From assembly GCA_009617715.1 (NCBI GenBank), contig VTFK01000116.1, positions 744,001 through 808,000 of the forward strand: a stretch of 64,000 nucleotides of DNA. Reading direction: 5' to 3'. The stretch comes from Plectrocnemia conspersa. Lineage: Eukaryota; Arthropoda; Insecta; Trichoptera; Polycentropodidae. Within the stretch, counting starts at the first letter, position 1; every line of letters starts with the position of its first letter. Shown here in pieces: positions 50,550 through 62,917 of the stretch. A program made the position numbers and the translations under genes. The notes beneath the pieces are model-generated. The model saw only the letters and a program-made list of their open reading frames with translations, had not been told where the DNA came from and made no database searches.

Positions 50550-50770
50550 TTTAGAGTGGGGCAATCTAAAGAAAACAACCAGAATTGTGGACAACCAGCG
50601 CCAAGCAAACTGATATTTCATTTATAATTTGCGATATTTTGGCCAAAAACGACACTATCGTGATGTCGCAGCCACCGTCGTCACCAGTTATGCCCCCATG
50701 CGACTTTTGGCTGTTATCGCAGATAAAGAGGACAATGAAAGGACAACGTTTTGCTACCATAAAGTAAGCC
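50550..50770 (+). pseudogene. mariner transposase C-terminal relic
   Basis: An open frame at 50585-50767 reads ICDILAKNDTIVMSQPPSSP, then MPPCDFWLLSQIKRTMKGQR. This is the end of the mariner catalytic domain (family FLAKNN..PQPPYSPDLAPCDFWLFPKLKxxLKG). It carries the third acidic residue in CDFW; the expected DLA before it is changed to VMP. Upstream frames are broken. No terminal repeat was found for it. Confidence 0.85.
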
Positions 50771-50930
50771 GAAGACTACCAAATAGTTCATTCCACAAAT
50801 GTTTTGCAGATGAAGTATATATTATATATTGATAATATAAATACAATTTTTATTCTATATAGTAGTCGGAATAGCATACTCCGTAAGATGATGGACTATA
50901 AAAACGAATCCAGCTGCAAAATGACACATT

Positions 50931-51331
50931 GGTTGTGAACTATAATACTCTATTTGCGTTAACACTGTCAGTTCGAGAGCTATATATTTCATCATTATTC
51001 ACAATTGAGAGAAATATTTTAAGTTTGGGTTTACGTCCCTATTATTAGCTCTAAAGCACACGATACGGATGTACGTTCGATATATGATTACTCCTGTTTA
51101 TATTTTGAGCAGATTTATAGAAATTAAAATCAATACTATAACTTTTTATATTTATCAATCAATCGGAGTAATGATAAGTATATCGAACATATATCCCTAT
51201 CTTGAGATTTAGAGCTAATAGTGAAGGAGTAAATCCAAACTTGCAATCTCTTTCTCAGTTATGAATGATGAAATGAACAGCTCTCGAACTGACTGTTTTA
51301 CCGCAAATAGAGTATAGTTTATAATTGATCC
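50931..51331. repeat. Fold-back element with ~175-bp inverted arms
   Basis: The left arm 50931-51110 and the right arm 51160-51331 are imperfect reverse complements. Shared blocks include ACTCTATTTGCG, GTCAGTTCGAGAGCT, ATTTCATCATT, TTAGCTCTAAA and GTTCGATATA. About 50 bp of AT-rich spacer separates them. No transposase is inside. Confidence 0.82.
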
Positions 51332-51510
51332 TCCCATTTTCATACATGGATTTGGTAGCTATTGATTGATTTATCCCGTTGTAACGCATTGGGCTCACGC
51401 CTCGTGTTAAAATGGAAAGATTTAAAAAATATATAAAAAGGTAGAACATCAATCTCAGCTTTACCTTGAGATACTCCAGCTGATATATTTTTGATAGAGA
51501 TATAAATGTG

Positions 51511-51887
51511 GGTACTTGTTAATTATATCGGCGCCACGCTCAAAAACCAGATTTTTATGCACATTTTCTGTGCTCTGGTTTTTGTCTCTAACGTCTGCAA
51601 AAATGGCCAACAACGTTATGCTACATAAATTTATTTAAAAAAATAGTTTTTATTACCGTGTTTAAAACTTATTTTTTTATTCTCTAAATATCGCAATTAA
51701 CCGTTTAGTAGTGTCGTTGATAACACTAAATAGCACATGAATAAACACGCGCACGGCGATAAAAAACTAAGTTATAAATTTAAAGACGTATTTATGTAGC
51801 AAAACGTTGTTGGCCACATTCGCATAGTTTAACGCCAAAAGCAGAATAAATGTTCTGAGCGTGTCGCCGATATCTTTAACAAGTACC
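51511..51887. mobile_element. 377-bp MITE with ~30-bp terminal inverted repeats
   Basis: GGTACTTGTTAA at 51511-51522 and TTAACAAGTACC at 51876-51887 are perfect inverted repeats. Similarity continues inward (ATATCGGCGCCACGCTCA against TGAGCGTGTCGCCGATAT) and further in (GGCCAACAACGTT on both arms). No coding capacity and no clear target duplication was seen. Confidence 0.85.
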
Positions 51888-53575
51888 TAAAAGTGTTTTC
51901 TTGTTTGACTCCATATTGGGATAATTTTTTGAAAATCCGCTACATTTGTTTTGTACAATTCGGAAAATAGATATTTAACCCTACGGCATTTATTCAAATC
52001 TACACCGAACTTAGGATGTTCATGATTTTATTAATTTTCAACTCGTCTAAAAATAAACGTTTTGGCGATATTATAGGATGCATGAATAATAGAAAAGTAC
52101 TAATTTTTATTTTGATTTAAAATTATCATTTTATATGTTAACAATAAATTAATCATTAAGAAAAGCTGTGATTTTTGTGTGCTGTGATCTTCTAGCGATT
52201 CTAGCGAAAAGCTGATCTAGCGATTTTCAAATATCAGTACATATTTTTCTTAACACTTATACCATTATATTTATATTCCCATTAGTCGATGTATGCCAAT
52301 AGTGTCGACATAAGTCAGTGCCTTTGTGCGATTAAGATAGTTTTTAGACTCTTCACTCCTCATCCATTTCCGCTTCAGGTCAAATGTCACATAATAAGAA
52401 ACAAATTTTGAATCACTCATAAATTGAAAAGCTGGATTATTTTAATCACGTTTCAACCATTTTTTGATGTTTTCTTTATCAGTATTTTCAAAGCTTTTCA
52501 AATTTTCCATTAATTTGCATATTTTTAGATATTTCACTTTACTCATGTTTGTTTGAATCGACTAAATAACTGCATTATGAAGAATTTTCCTTCAAGAATA
52601 AACCTCTATTTTTAACAATCACTGATTTTTACTATGAATCAAGATTCAGATACTTGTATAGCATACATTATGGTATTTTTTCCAGAAATGTATTAGGTTG
52701 TTTTCTGAATTTTTTCGGCAGTTTTCGTAAGTACATCATCAAACTATAATGTAAAAAATATTTTTATAATTTCTTAAATAAATATTAAATAATTATTTAA
52801 TGTTTTTATTATGAAAAAATATTGAGAGCCACTGTCAAGATAAACTTAAAATAATAATATACAAAATTTCACATGAGTGTGCACGCCCAGGATCAGATTT
52901 CTTCTAACGATGTTATTTTTTCAATTACGAGTACACTTTTATTGCGCTCATATGAGCGCGCGCCTTGGAAGCGGTTAAAGAAAATCAGCACGGTATTATC
53001 ACTTCATTGATAAAATAACTCTCTAGGGCATTTGGTTGGATTAAAGATTTGTGGATTTATTTTTTACAAACATAAGAAAGACGACTGTTTTTAATTTGCT
53101 TTATTATGGATGAAAAGGGGTATTATCTAATAACGATGTCATTTTCTGTAGTAATCTATTACTTTTTAAAAATCCTCTAATTTCAGAAACTAATTTTCAA
53201 TGTTCTTTCAATTACTTATCAATTGTAATTAATAAGTTAATAATCCTAAGGTTTTTTATTTACACTACAAGTACAAGCTAGTTATCAACCAGCTATAACA
53301 AATTTAAACATAAGTAGCAATATAATATGTATTAAATTTAAAATTGTTAATATAAGTACATACTATAACAAATATGTTTATTATAAATTAAATCTGAGAT
53401 AAAAATTTATCTCTTGTACCACAAGGCAGTGTATTAGGACCGTCACTTTTAAAAATATAAATTTTTCAGACTAAAGCTATAAACATTTGTTATAGCTGGC
53501 TTTATAATGCTCTTAAATATTAATGCCTTTTTGCCAGGTAACTCACGTATCTTTTTACAGGTGCCCCGTTAGGGG

Positions 53576-56500
53576 ATGGACGGAATGGTAGAAGAAAATG
53601 GGGCGGGCGGTACCGGGGGCTCAATCGACCGTTGAAATCGTCGCCCTCTTCCAATCCGGGGCCGCACGTCGTGGCCGTCACGAGTATCGTTCACCTGTCG
53701 CAGACTCCCTCTCAAATGGTGCGTCCCTTACGCTCGGTTACTGCGTGACCGCGCGAATCGCATTGTGACAGTCTAGTCTCCGTTCTCAGGTTCAGTCGGT
53801 GATACAGCCCAATCAGCAATCGGTGATACAGGCGCCGTCGATGCAAGTGCCGAAAACCAATGTTATACTCGTTGGAAAACAGAGTTCCGTCATACACACG
53901 ACGCAGGGAACCCTGCAGACCCTTCAGGTGTGTGTTTCATATTCGTCGCCGTCGTATATATTATTCGTCGTCGTCGTCGCTGATCGAACGTGAACGCTTT
54001 CAGATTAAGCCGGAGCCGAATTCGGGGTCGACGCCGATAAAGATGGATTCGATGGACAGCGACGACAGTATGAGCGATGAGGAGAATCCTAAAAAGAGGC
54101 GGGATCTTCTGACGCGGAGGCCCTCGTATAGGAAAATACTTAACGACCTGGGCGGAGCGGAAATCGCCGGTAAAATTCACAACGGCTTACGAATGCTGTA
54201 TTTTTGCATCCTTGTGTGTACATATTTCAGTTGCTAAAATTTAAATTCGCGTCGTAAATGTTGGATTAACTACTCTTACGATCCCATTGAGGATTCCTCT
54301 ACATATTGCGTATTTAAATTTTAGAAATTGATTTTGAAGTACTAATAGTATATATAAAATGCATAGGTAGTATCACTCTTGAATGCATAAGTAGATATAT
54401 TTTTAAAATATGCTATTATCTGCTTTATTAGTAATTCGATAATTAAACACAATGAACATAAGTTCATTTAGGTCATCCTATATTTTTTATGAATAAATGA
54501 AATGCAGTGCTCAACAGTCGCAATTAGTATTAGGAACGGTCTACGTTTTGTTGATTGAACTACAAAAGATACAATAACCGGTACCGATTGAGGTGTTGCT
54601 TGTTAGTGGACGTATACGTTTTGAGATTGTTGCATTAGATATATATGTATCCATCTTTTTAAATTCACTGAAGTCACCAGCGACAATATTTCGAGCGGTA
54701 ATCAACTTCATTTAATATTTCTATCTTTTAACGATGGTTAGTTAATTGAAAATCTTCGATATTTTTATCTCATAATGCAGATCAATAATATTTACACTTC
54801 TTCACCTCATATTCAGAAATGAGACTATTTTGTTCACTGCTACTCAACAACAACTGATGCAATAGACTAGTATTTTTTAGTCCATCTGTACACTTGCTGG
54901 AGTAACAGATATGTATCACCGCACTAAAATACTTCAGAGCAGTGTTTACAATTTTTATCACACTCTTAAGATTATTATTTGCCTTACACTCTTAATTAAT
55001 TATACCTTAATATATTTTAGTGGCGCTGTTCAAAATATTATATTAAAAATAAATTTGTAGGATGACCTATAAAAAAATATTTAGATAGATTCTGAAGCAA
55101 TTGGTGGATACTTTTACAGAGAATCGCTTGGAAACAAACTCATCGGAATGCGAGTATGATGTATCATTGCCGCCTCCATTGTCATACCCGTCAGGTCAGT
55201 CTCAACATGTTGGCCGTTAGAGCAGCTGTATCTGTTTTGTTCTTCTTAACACGGATGGAATAAAGAGATCGATCATTCAACACAAACATTGAAAACGTCT
55301 CAATCATACATTTAGAACGATGTAAAATTTCATCGCTCGAAAATCATGCACATCCTTGAATTACGTGTAATATATAGCAAGCTTTAACCATTTAGTTTGT
55401 TAGCTATATTTGTCATACTCTAATGGGATTTATATATATATATTTATTTTCTCTATACTCCAACATGTTGACACTACTGGGTTTTTCATGTGTTTCTAAA
55501 ATATGCACAAGTAACTGTTTCATATGTATGTATGCAAAGTATGATTAAGTAGAATAGTGTGTATAGCGTTTTATTACTAACTCGGTGAAGGATCGCTTTG
55601 TTTAATCGGTGTAAGTGGAATGTTGAAAAGTTTGTGTTTCATAGTGATGGGTTGAGTAAAATTAGATTTATTTCGAAACATATTAGCATATACGAAAAAA
55701 ATCCATTAATTATAAAAATATATTAAGTAATTATATATACACTCAATTATCGTGGGCATTTAAATTCATAAAGAATATTATAAGGTAAATGTGAAGTCCA
55801 AAGACAAACTACAAGGTTAATTTAATTAACATTAGTTATTATTAACGTTATATAATATCAGGAATTGAATTTTAATATTAAATAATATTTTTCATTAAAT
55901 TAATGGACTTTTTCAATATTTTAAACAAGATAATTCCAAATTCAGGCACATTTGTAACAGTTTATAAATAATATAAAATCTTTTTATATTTGCACTAAAC
56001 AAGTATTTTTCACAAATGTATATTTCAGCTAAAACATTAGTTGTTCGCTAGAGGTTCTCTTTTTTTAAATATATGTAGATGATTCTATTTTTTATACTAT
56101 TATAAAATATGGTAAAATCGACGGTTTTTCAATATTAACACTGCGAGCATATACAATTTTTAATAGTGTTTTGCTTCAATTTACATTGAACTTAAACAAT
56201 GTTTCTTTTTATACTTTGGAATGTAGAAGTAATGATCTGCTCCAAAAATCGCAACACTTTTTTATAAAGTTATTGTATTTTATTATAATTTTTTACGATG
56301 ACAAATATGATTTTTAATTATTCACCAATGAATATAACTTCTCAAAACAGCTACCTTTGTGGAGAGAAACGGCACAGGATGTATTGTGTTTCGCTGCTTA
56401 AGCGATTTCTTTAAAAACTATGTGTGACATAATTTTTCTTAATAAATATTTTTGTAGTACATATGCTTAAAATATGTCACTAATAATATTTTACATGGAT

Positions 56501-59500
56501 TATTCCATAACCTGGTCTGAGGACATCGACTTTCTGGGTATCACAGATAGTGTTAATAAAAAAATTTAAATATTTCTGTTTGATATCGGTACATAATGCA
56601 TATTTCATGAACCACTTCATGATTGAAATATTTTTTAAAAGTTGTTCTAAAAACCGATATTATTTTCTTCTCTTTTTTTAAATAAAATTAAATTTACTAA
56701 CAGAAAAATATTTTTTTTTAAAACATATACTTTTTTGTAACACTAAATTTACGAAACCCGTCAGATAGACGGGTTTCTGATTTATATTCTGATTTGATTT
56801 GTATCAGACAGTATTTTTTTTACGACCTTTTATATTTGAAGAATGAAAATATATTAACACTATTTTATTTTCGGAAACTTTTTGCTTTTGTAAATCTGGT
56901 CACTATAAACCTATTTTTAATGACACCCGTCAAATTTACCAGTTTATAGCTGTTAATCTAGTGTTAAAGGACAATTTAAATGAGTAATAAATAAAATAAT
57001 TGTTCCATAAAACGAATTGTTTATGCATTACCATTGGACAGATTAGATGCGAGCGAGCATTAGTCAGAACAGTGAACATCCCATGAATAACTCTGCACCG
57101 AATCTGTATCCGAAGATTTACCTTACATAAGTACACAAAGAATTCGTTTTATGGAATAAAGTATTTGTTTAAATGAATGTAACTTTTAAAATAATTCCCT
57201 GTTAAATCGTGCCCGTTTTATATAATATAATAATAATTAAATTGAGCAATAAAATAATGATTCATAATAATACATAATTCCATCTTTGCCATATTGTTTT
57301 AAATTTTGAGAAATAAAACAAAATACGCATTAAAATAAAATAATATTACTAAAATAAATTACTGAACGTAAATGAAAAAAAACGCCAAGCGAAATCCTGC
57401 AGATGTGCGGTTGTCAAGCTAATCACTGAGTTCGAAAATCCCGCACGTTTCGGGACCTTAATCTATGTTTTACGAACTAGGTTATGGATTTTTAACATAA
57501 TAAACAATGGGCGAAAAACTCAGTGTTATTTGTATTAAATTATTTTTTTTTTAAATTTTATTTTACTTATATACTAGGTTTTTTGTTAAAATCACTTTTA
57601 CGGTTACTTGTGACATGTAGCTATATAAATTTTTCGTTGTAACAAATTTATTACATAAAAAAAACTAATGTTCATTTTGAAATCATTGCATAATTCTATG
57701 TATATGTATATTGATTGATCAAGCTATTGAATCATTGTGGTAAGCAATTGTAATCGTGTTAAATCATCATATTTAGCTGTAAAAAAATAGATTTACAAAA
57801 ATCTTGCTATCAAATAATTACAGCAATAGATTTGACAAACCGTTACAATCATTTTTAATAATTTAAAATATATTAATTATAATATTGAGCCCAAAACTCA
57901 ACTTAAATTGCATTAAAATATTTATATTAAAAAAACAATGATACATCTGAAATCGGCGTTTAATTCTACACCTAAATCAATTAATCTTATCTTTGTGGCA
58001 AAAATATTTCAGTGTTAAAATAATATACATATAATATTGTATCTTAACTATTTTAAAGAATTAATATTTTTAACCCTTTCGCTGCCAGCTGTTGCTAGTT
58101 TGGCGAGAATTGCCAGATACCACTTTATCGCTAAAAGATTTGGATGTATTTTTAATGGGATGTAGGGTTTTTGCTTCAGGGGCAAATCATATTTTTTTAA
58201 GCACTTCAAGGAAACACTTATTTTATGAACTGTAGCGATTTTTATTGCACCTCGTCAATTCTAGTAAATGTCCCCTTTTAAACTGCAGATAAAAATTAGT
58301 CATGAGAGACAAGGTCTGCCATCACTAGGACATTTTAGATCTGGCATTTTATCTTATTCGCTCGTAAACTCGAGTTTCACTAATGGCATCACCTAAGAGA
58401 GCTTTTTTATTTTTTGCTAAGCAGCTTTCTCATTCGACAACAAAATTTTACATTGTTTTTCAACGGTTACAAAATCATGCGATCATCTTAGTATATCGCT
58501 ATGAAACAGCCTGGTTTATTAACTAACGATCTAATGACACAGCCCCGAATTACATCTGATGGAAATATGCCTAATTTTGGAATTGTATTTGTTTACACTT
58601 TAAGCATGAAATTATTTTAGTTTTGTGTATATTATATAGTGTTTATATTACGATACTAATTCTTTATTATAAATAGATTATTTTGCTATAAATGCTTTAT
58701 TAGAATTGTATATACTTATAAATTGCATACGTTTTATACTTGAATACTAAATTAATACGGCGCTGGTTATTTCAAGTAAATATAAACAATTATTATATGC
58801 CTTTACATATTATCGACCTTGTATATATTCTTATTGCAACATTTTTTATAATCTCAAGTATAAAATGGAAAACGTAAATCAAAGAGATTATTTTACACCG
58901 GTACAAAGATTTTAAGATTAGATTACTCCAAACTTCTCGCTCTATCCGATATTTCATTTTGTTTAATACATAACGACTGACATAATGCAGATTAATTCGC
59001 CATAGTGTGTTCGCACTGTCGATACGTTTGTTTAACGTGTTTTCAAATTAATAAATGGATAAATTCCAGTGATCCCCGCCGGCGCTCTGCAGGGCGAAGG
59101 CTTGCTCTCCATGTCAAACACCGGATCGGCAGGAACCATCGTTCAGTATACGTCTGGTCAGGACGGTAATTTTTTTGTTCCATGTGAGTCGTTATTTGCC
59201 AACCTTAATTTCAACTTATTATTTGTTTTTCGCCTAGACGATTTTTGAGAGTCGGTAAAACCGTTTCGGTGTCTAACGTTCGTTCGTCGTGTTTCCGTCT
59301 CGTTTCAGTGTCCCAAGGTACGCCAGTTTTGGAGGACCAGTCGCGGAAACGAGAGATGCGGCTGCTCAAGAACCGGGAGGCGGCTCGGGAGTGCCGAAGA
59401 AAGAAAAAGGAGTACATCAAGTGCCTGGAGAACCGAGTGGCCGTGCTCGAGAATCAAAACAAAGCCCTGATCGACGAGTTAAAAACATTGAAAGAACTGT

Positions 59501-59523
59501 ACTGCAAGCAAAAGTCGGAATGA
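53576..59523 (+). CDS. CrebB: CREB transcription factor (KID + bZIP), one-base frame break in coding exon 1
   Basis: Coding exons: 53576-53718 (exon from 53561), 53790-53927, 54004-54169, 55120-55194, 59070-59183, 59309-59523. The N-terminus MDGMVEENG matches insect CREB. After codon 19 that frame stops (TGA 53633-53635), while another frame continues as SSPSSNPGPHVVAVTSIVHL into the next exon. A one-base change in the G run at 53615-53619 explains this. Later exons: Gln-rich Q1-like segment (VQSVIQPNQQSVIQAPSMQV), kinase-inducible domain with the PKA site LLTRRPSYRKILNDL, a linker, and the bZIP: basic region KNREAARECRRKKKEYIKC then leucine zipper ENRVAVLENQNKALI. CREB binds CREs as a dimer and activates cAMP-responsive genes after Ser phosphorylation in RRPSY. 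Exon 59070-59183 has an alternative in-phase donor (GACG|GTAATT) that would drop a short hydrophobic insert, a possible isoform. Confidence 0.93.
54830..55000 (-). repeat. mariner-family relic
   Basis: A short + strand segment (TTTTTTAGTCCATC, then ACACTTGCTGGAGTAACAGA, then TGTATCACC) is the reverse of the YGDA..SLQQ..YEW-coding mariner segment seen at 8920, 17245 and 60070. It lies between two CREB coding exons. Confidence 0.5.
56753..56777. repeat. Perfect 10-bp hairpin
   Basis: GAAACCCGTC, a 5-nt loop, then GACGGGTTTC in a CREB intron. It is GC-richer than its surroundings. It may be a fragment of a mobile-element end; no flanking T run suggests a terminator role. Confidence 0.5.
57003..57156. 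mobile_element. 154-bp MITE with 16-bp terminal inverted repeats
   Basis: TTCCATAAAACGAATT (57003-57018) and AATTCGTTTTATGGAA (57141-57156) are perfect reverse complements. The interior carries the module GTCAGAACAGTGAACATCCC-ATGAATAACTC. The same module occurs in reverse at 12497-12530 and in two orientations near 62690-62815. Confidence 0.75.
58070..58540. repeat. Possible TTAACCCTTT-type element fragment
   Basis: TTAACCCTTTCGCTGCCAGC begins a slightly GC-richer stretch inside a CREB intron. Its start resembles the TTAA-CCCTTT ends at 7314, 8339 and 44461. No right end was found. Confidence 0.35.
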
Positions 59524-59857
59524 GGCGACTGGCGAACGCTAGTGGTTAAATTATCTGTGTCCATTGTGACTAAAGTGAAAGTTCAAAAATGTTACACACG
59601 AATACGTATGTATCGTTGTATGAATCTATGAGATGTTAAATTCATGACGCATGCGAGAGGATCTTTTTCTTTCTTTATGAATAATTTCATCTGACAATAT
59701 AAATCTCGGTCTTGTAAATAATCAGAAATGGAATCTGTTCTTAAAAAAAAGGCTTGTGACAATGGATGATGTTTAATAAGCCAAAGGATGTGTCCATGTT
59801 ATCGATGTCGGCTTTGAGGACGACGTTGTATTTTATTTGTATATATCATTATATACG

Positions 59858-60324
59858 AGGGTGAGTCAAATGAAAACTATATTTTTATGGACCTGAACCT
59901 CTTTCTTTCCACTGTCTCTGAATGGTCCAAAAATGTGAAATCATTGGGGCGAGAGCGGTAGACACTGGAACTGCAGAACATCCATGAACAGTGTGGTGAG
60001 CTGATCAATTTTCAAAAGTGAGGCTATTTCGTTTTATTTTACAATGCCTTCAACTGTTTTTTTAGATTTTTTAGTCCATTCATACATTTGCTGAAGTGAC
60101 AGAAATGCATCACCATACTGAGTTTTCATTCATCAATAAAATTCAATGAGCTTAAATTCTACATTATTACAAAATTTATATCACTGCTCTACTGAAATGT
60201 ACGTTGCAGGTGTGGACACCATTTTAAGCCACTGTTGTGTTATACTTTCATATATTGTCTATTCTTCAAATTACGTGTAACATTACTGCCAATTTACAAG
60301 ATTAGGATTTCATTTGACTCGATT
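59858..60324 (-). mobile_element. Deleted mariner-type element in the CREB 3' region
   Basis: The ends CGAGGGTGAGTCAAATGAAA on the left and TTTCATTTGACTCG on the right are inverted, typical of mariner termini (CGAGGGT..). On the minus strand the interior reads MVSTPATYISVEQ and QYGDAFLSLQQMYEWTKK, the start of a mariner transposase, and the catalytic part is deleted. It lies just downstream of the CREB stop codon and may be part of the 3'UTR. Confidence 0.75.
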
Positions 60325-60483
60325 TCAAAAAAATATCTGTGCAAAATCACTCATGTAAAAATGCACACGTGACGTTCATAAAAGCTACATATGTATATAG
60401 ACGAGTTAATATGTTTAAGTATAAATAAATTAATATATGTAAATGTAAGTGAACCATCGAATTGTATTTATTAACGCTAAATA

Positions 60484-60516
<33 letters not shown>

Positions 60517-60764
60517 TATATTCGTACAGTGGAAATTTAAAATTATATACAAAAATGTATAAAAATGAAAACTATGAGGGAGCATTTTGAGTTTGCAAAA
60601 GTTCATATCTTCCATGACTGTTTTAACTAATCAGTTTAACTACCCAAATTTTAATTATATTAATGTTACATCAAAAAAATATATATGTAGATATCTAAGA
60701 ACGTTGTATTTTTGACTTATTTTGTAATCTCGAGATGCTCCTGACATTGTTAATTAATTTATAT

Positions 60765-60768
<4 letters not shown>

Positions 60769-60855
<87 letters not shown>
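60769..60855. repeat. (TA)n microsatellite
   Basis: An almost uninterrupted run of TA dinucleotides of about 88 bp. A shorter TA/CA run lies at about 60483-60520. The apparent tyrosine/isoleucine open frames over it are artefacts. Confidence 0.97.
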
Positions 60856-60862
<7 letters not shown>

Positions 60863-62205
60863 TACGTCGTCAGCAGTTTGATGTATATTTTGTTGTTGTA
60901 ATAACAACATGGCCAAATCTAGTTTCATTTAATTTCTGTCATTTTTTAATGTGGTTATAAATTTGGACAATTCCGCTGGCGATTGATATGTGAATACCTC
61001 TGAGAAATAATTGAATTTTTTAATAATCTTAAAAAAACGTGCGATTCGCCACCTCGTGTATAATTAGGTGTTAATTAATTACAGTCGTGTAACCATGTGT
61101 AATTTGGTGTATTTTTGTGCAAATTTAGGGTAATTTAATGTATAGTTTCTCCACTTTGAGGTGTCGATTCGTACGATTTATATCAAATTCAAAATAAACT
61201 GAGTGCCTTTAATGAAATATATTTTATATCATTCGTATATATATTTCATTTCATTTTTAAAGATTGAATATATATATTGATATTCATTAGAAGAAAAGAG
61301 CAATTTATATTTTTAAAACTTAAGCGAGATACCTGAGCTTTTTGTATGTTTTAATTAAATAGATGTTCTTAAAGAATCTTATTATTATTTTTGGATTTTT
61401 ATCTGAATATATGCCATGGCAGTTTTTTTTATAATTGCGTATTAATTTTAACGAAATTTGTATTTGTCGCTTGCTGTCGGGAGTATATTTTGTATATTTT
61501 TGATTTTTTTAATCGCTTAATTTGGGTCGTTGATCATCCCAAAAGTAAATAGATGTATGATGTTTTATTAGAATCTGTGCCATCACCGTTAAAATCGATA
61601 ACGTGTCATTTTAGCACTTGAAAACTAATTTATTTCTAAAGAATATCAAGAGGATATAGATAGTATACTACTTTGTTGGTTATGTGTGTAATTATTAATA
61701 TTTTGTTATTTCTCTATCGGAGGATCTTTATTAATGTCTGCAAATTGCTGTTGTAATTATATTTTAAAACAGATTGTAAATAATAAAATTGTATTTTTAC
61801 AGAAAGTTAATATAGTTTTTTTATATAATATATGTTGGATTTACTGATGCCAGAAATATGATTCTTTTTTTTATTACTCACAAACAAAAACTGATACTGA
61901 AACTAAAACGTTGAACAAGAGGAGCAAAAATAATTCATTTTCACCAGTGAAGAAATATAAAAGATGAAAGGAGAGTTACTGTAATACATTCTTAGAATAA
62001 CCAGAGCTTAAATATTTTATTTGAAAATACATGTTTTTAAACATCATTAACAAATATTTTTTAAGCTTGCCAGTCGTCCGAAATTTTAAAACCAGCTGAA
62101 TTATTTTATAATTTGATTTTGATTACCTTATTATATCTATCAACCAGACCAGGTAACTAATATTATGTTTTGACAACCCTTTATTTTTATTTAATATTTA
62201 TATTT

Positions 62206-62917
62206 GGTACTTTCCTGTTATCGGGGGTCAAATTTATTCTAAAAAAATATTAATTAATTTTATTTACTTATATACAATTATTTAACATTAACTTTTATAC
62301 AAACAATTGGACGGAATAGCGTAGTCCGTAACGTCTCAGACTAGTAACTGAGGTTGCGGGCTCGAGCCCCGGCAGCAGCATTCGAATTTTTATTTATAAA
62401 AAAAACTTGGCCCCAGCTGCAGTGACATATAAATTATATTACACATAATAATTTATAATGTCTCAGTATGGTGGTTAACACTTACTTGTAAGTGTACATT
62501 ATATCTGATTGATTTACTCAGTTGGTACAGATTTATCCCGTTGTAACGCATTGGGCTTATGCTTGTTAGGTTAGATAAGCATAATAACGGAAGATTTAAT
62601 TTAAAATAAAAAAATAACATTAAAGTGTTTAAACTGTCGTACCGAAACAGAAGCCATTCAATTACTACAAGAACCGTTATCTTGTGTTCATAGGGTGTTC
62701 TGTGTTCTGACCAACGCTCACTCGCTCGCACCTAACCAGTTTAAATTTGAAAACATGTAGCAAGACAACGTTCTGTCAGAACAGTAAACATTTTATGAAT
62801 AACTGCAACGAATCGACTTAAAGAATAATATTTATAATTGTATATAAATAAAAAAAATGTATAAACCCAGGAATAAATATTTTTTTAAATAAAGTTGACC
62901 CCCGACAGGAAAGTATC
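62206..62917. mobile_element. 712-bp MITE with 8-bp target duplication, containing a tRNA-like segment
   Basis: GGTACTTTCCTG at the left end and CAGGAAAGTATC at the right end are near-perfect inverted repeats. They continue inward as GGGGGTCAA and TTGACCCCC. TTATATTT is duplicated at 62198-62205 and 62918-62925, an 8-bp duplication that suggests hAT mobilisation. Inside, 62311-62372 resembles a tRNA (A-box-like TAGCGTAGTCCG, loop CTAGTAA, B-box-like GGCTCGAGCCC). A pair of inverted GTTCTG(A)C modules lies at 62690-62815, and GATTTATCCCGTTGTAACGC near 62530 is also present at 51368. Confidence 0.78.

Larger units (their letters stand above)
43137..53560 (+). other. Large CREB 5' intron, filled with transposon debris
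   Basis: About 10.4 kb between the putative non-coding exon and the first coding exon. It holds the elements listed at 44461, 47458, 47834, 49430, 50550, 50931 and 51511. No host exon was recognised. Regions 45000-47400 and 52000-53500 are plain AT-rich DNA to my reading. Confidence 0.65.

Noticed and set aside
60695..60928. 77-aa open frame rich in Tyr-Ile repeats
   Set aside because: It is a translation of the (TA)n microsatellite.
62311..62372. A functional tRNA gene
   Set aside because: The anticodon stem does not pair properly and no acceptor stem can be built. It is described only as a tRNA-like part of a MITE.
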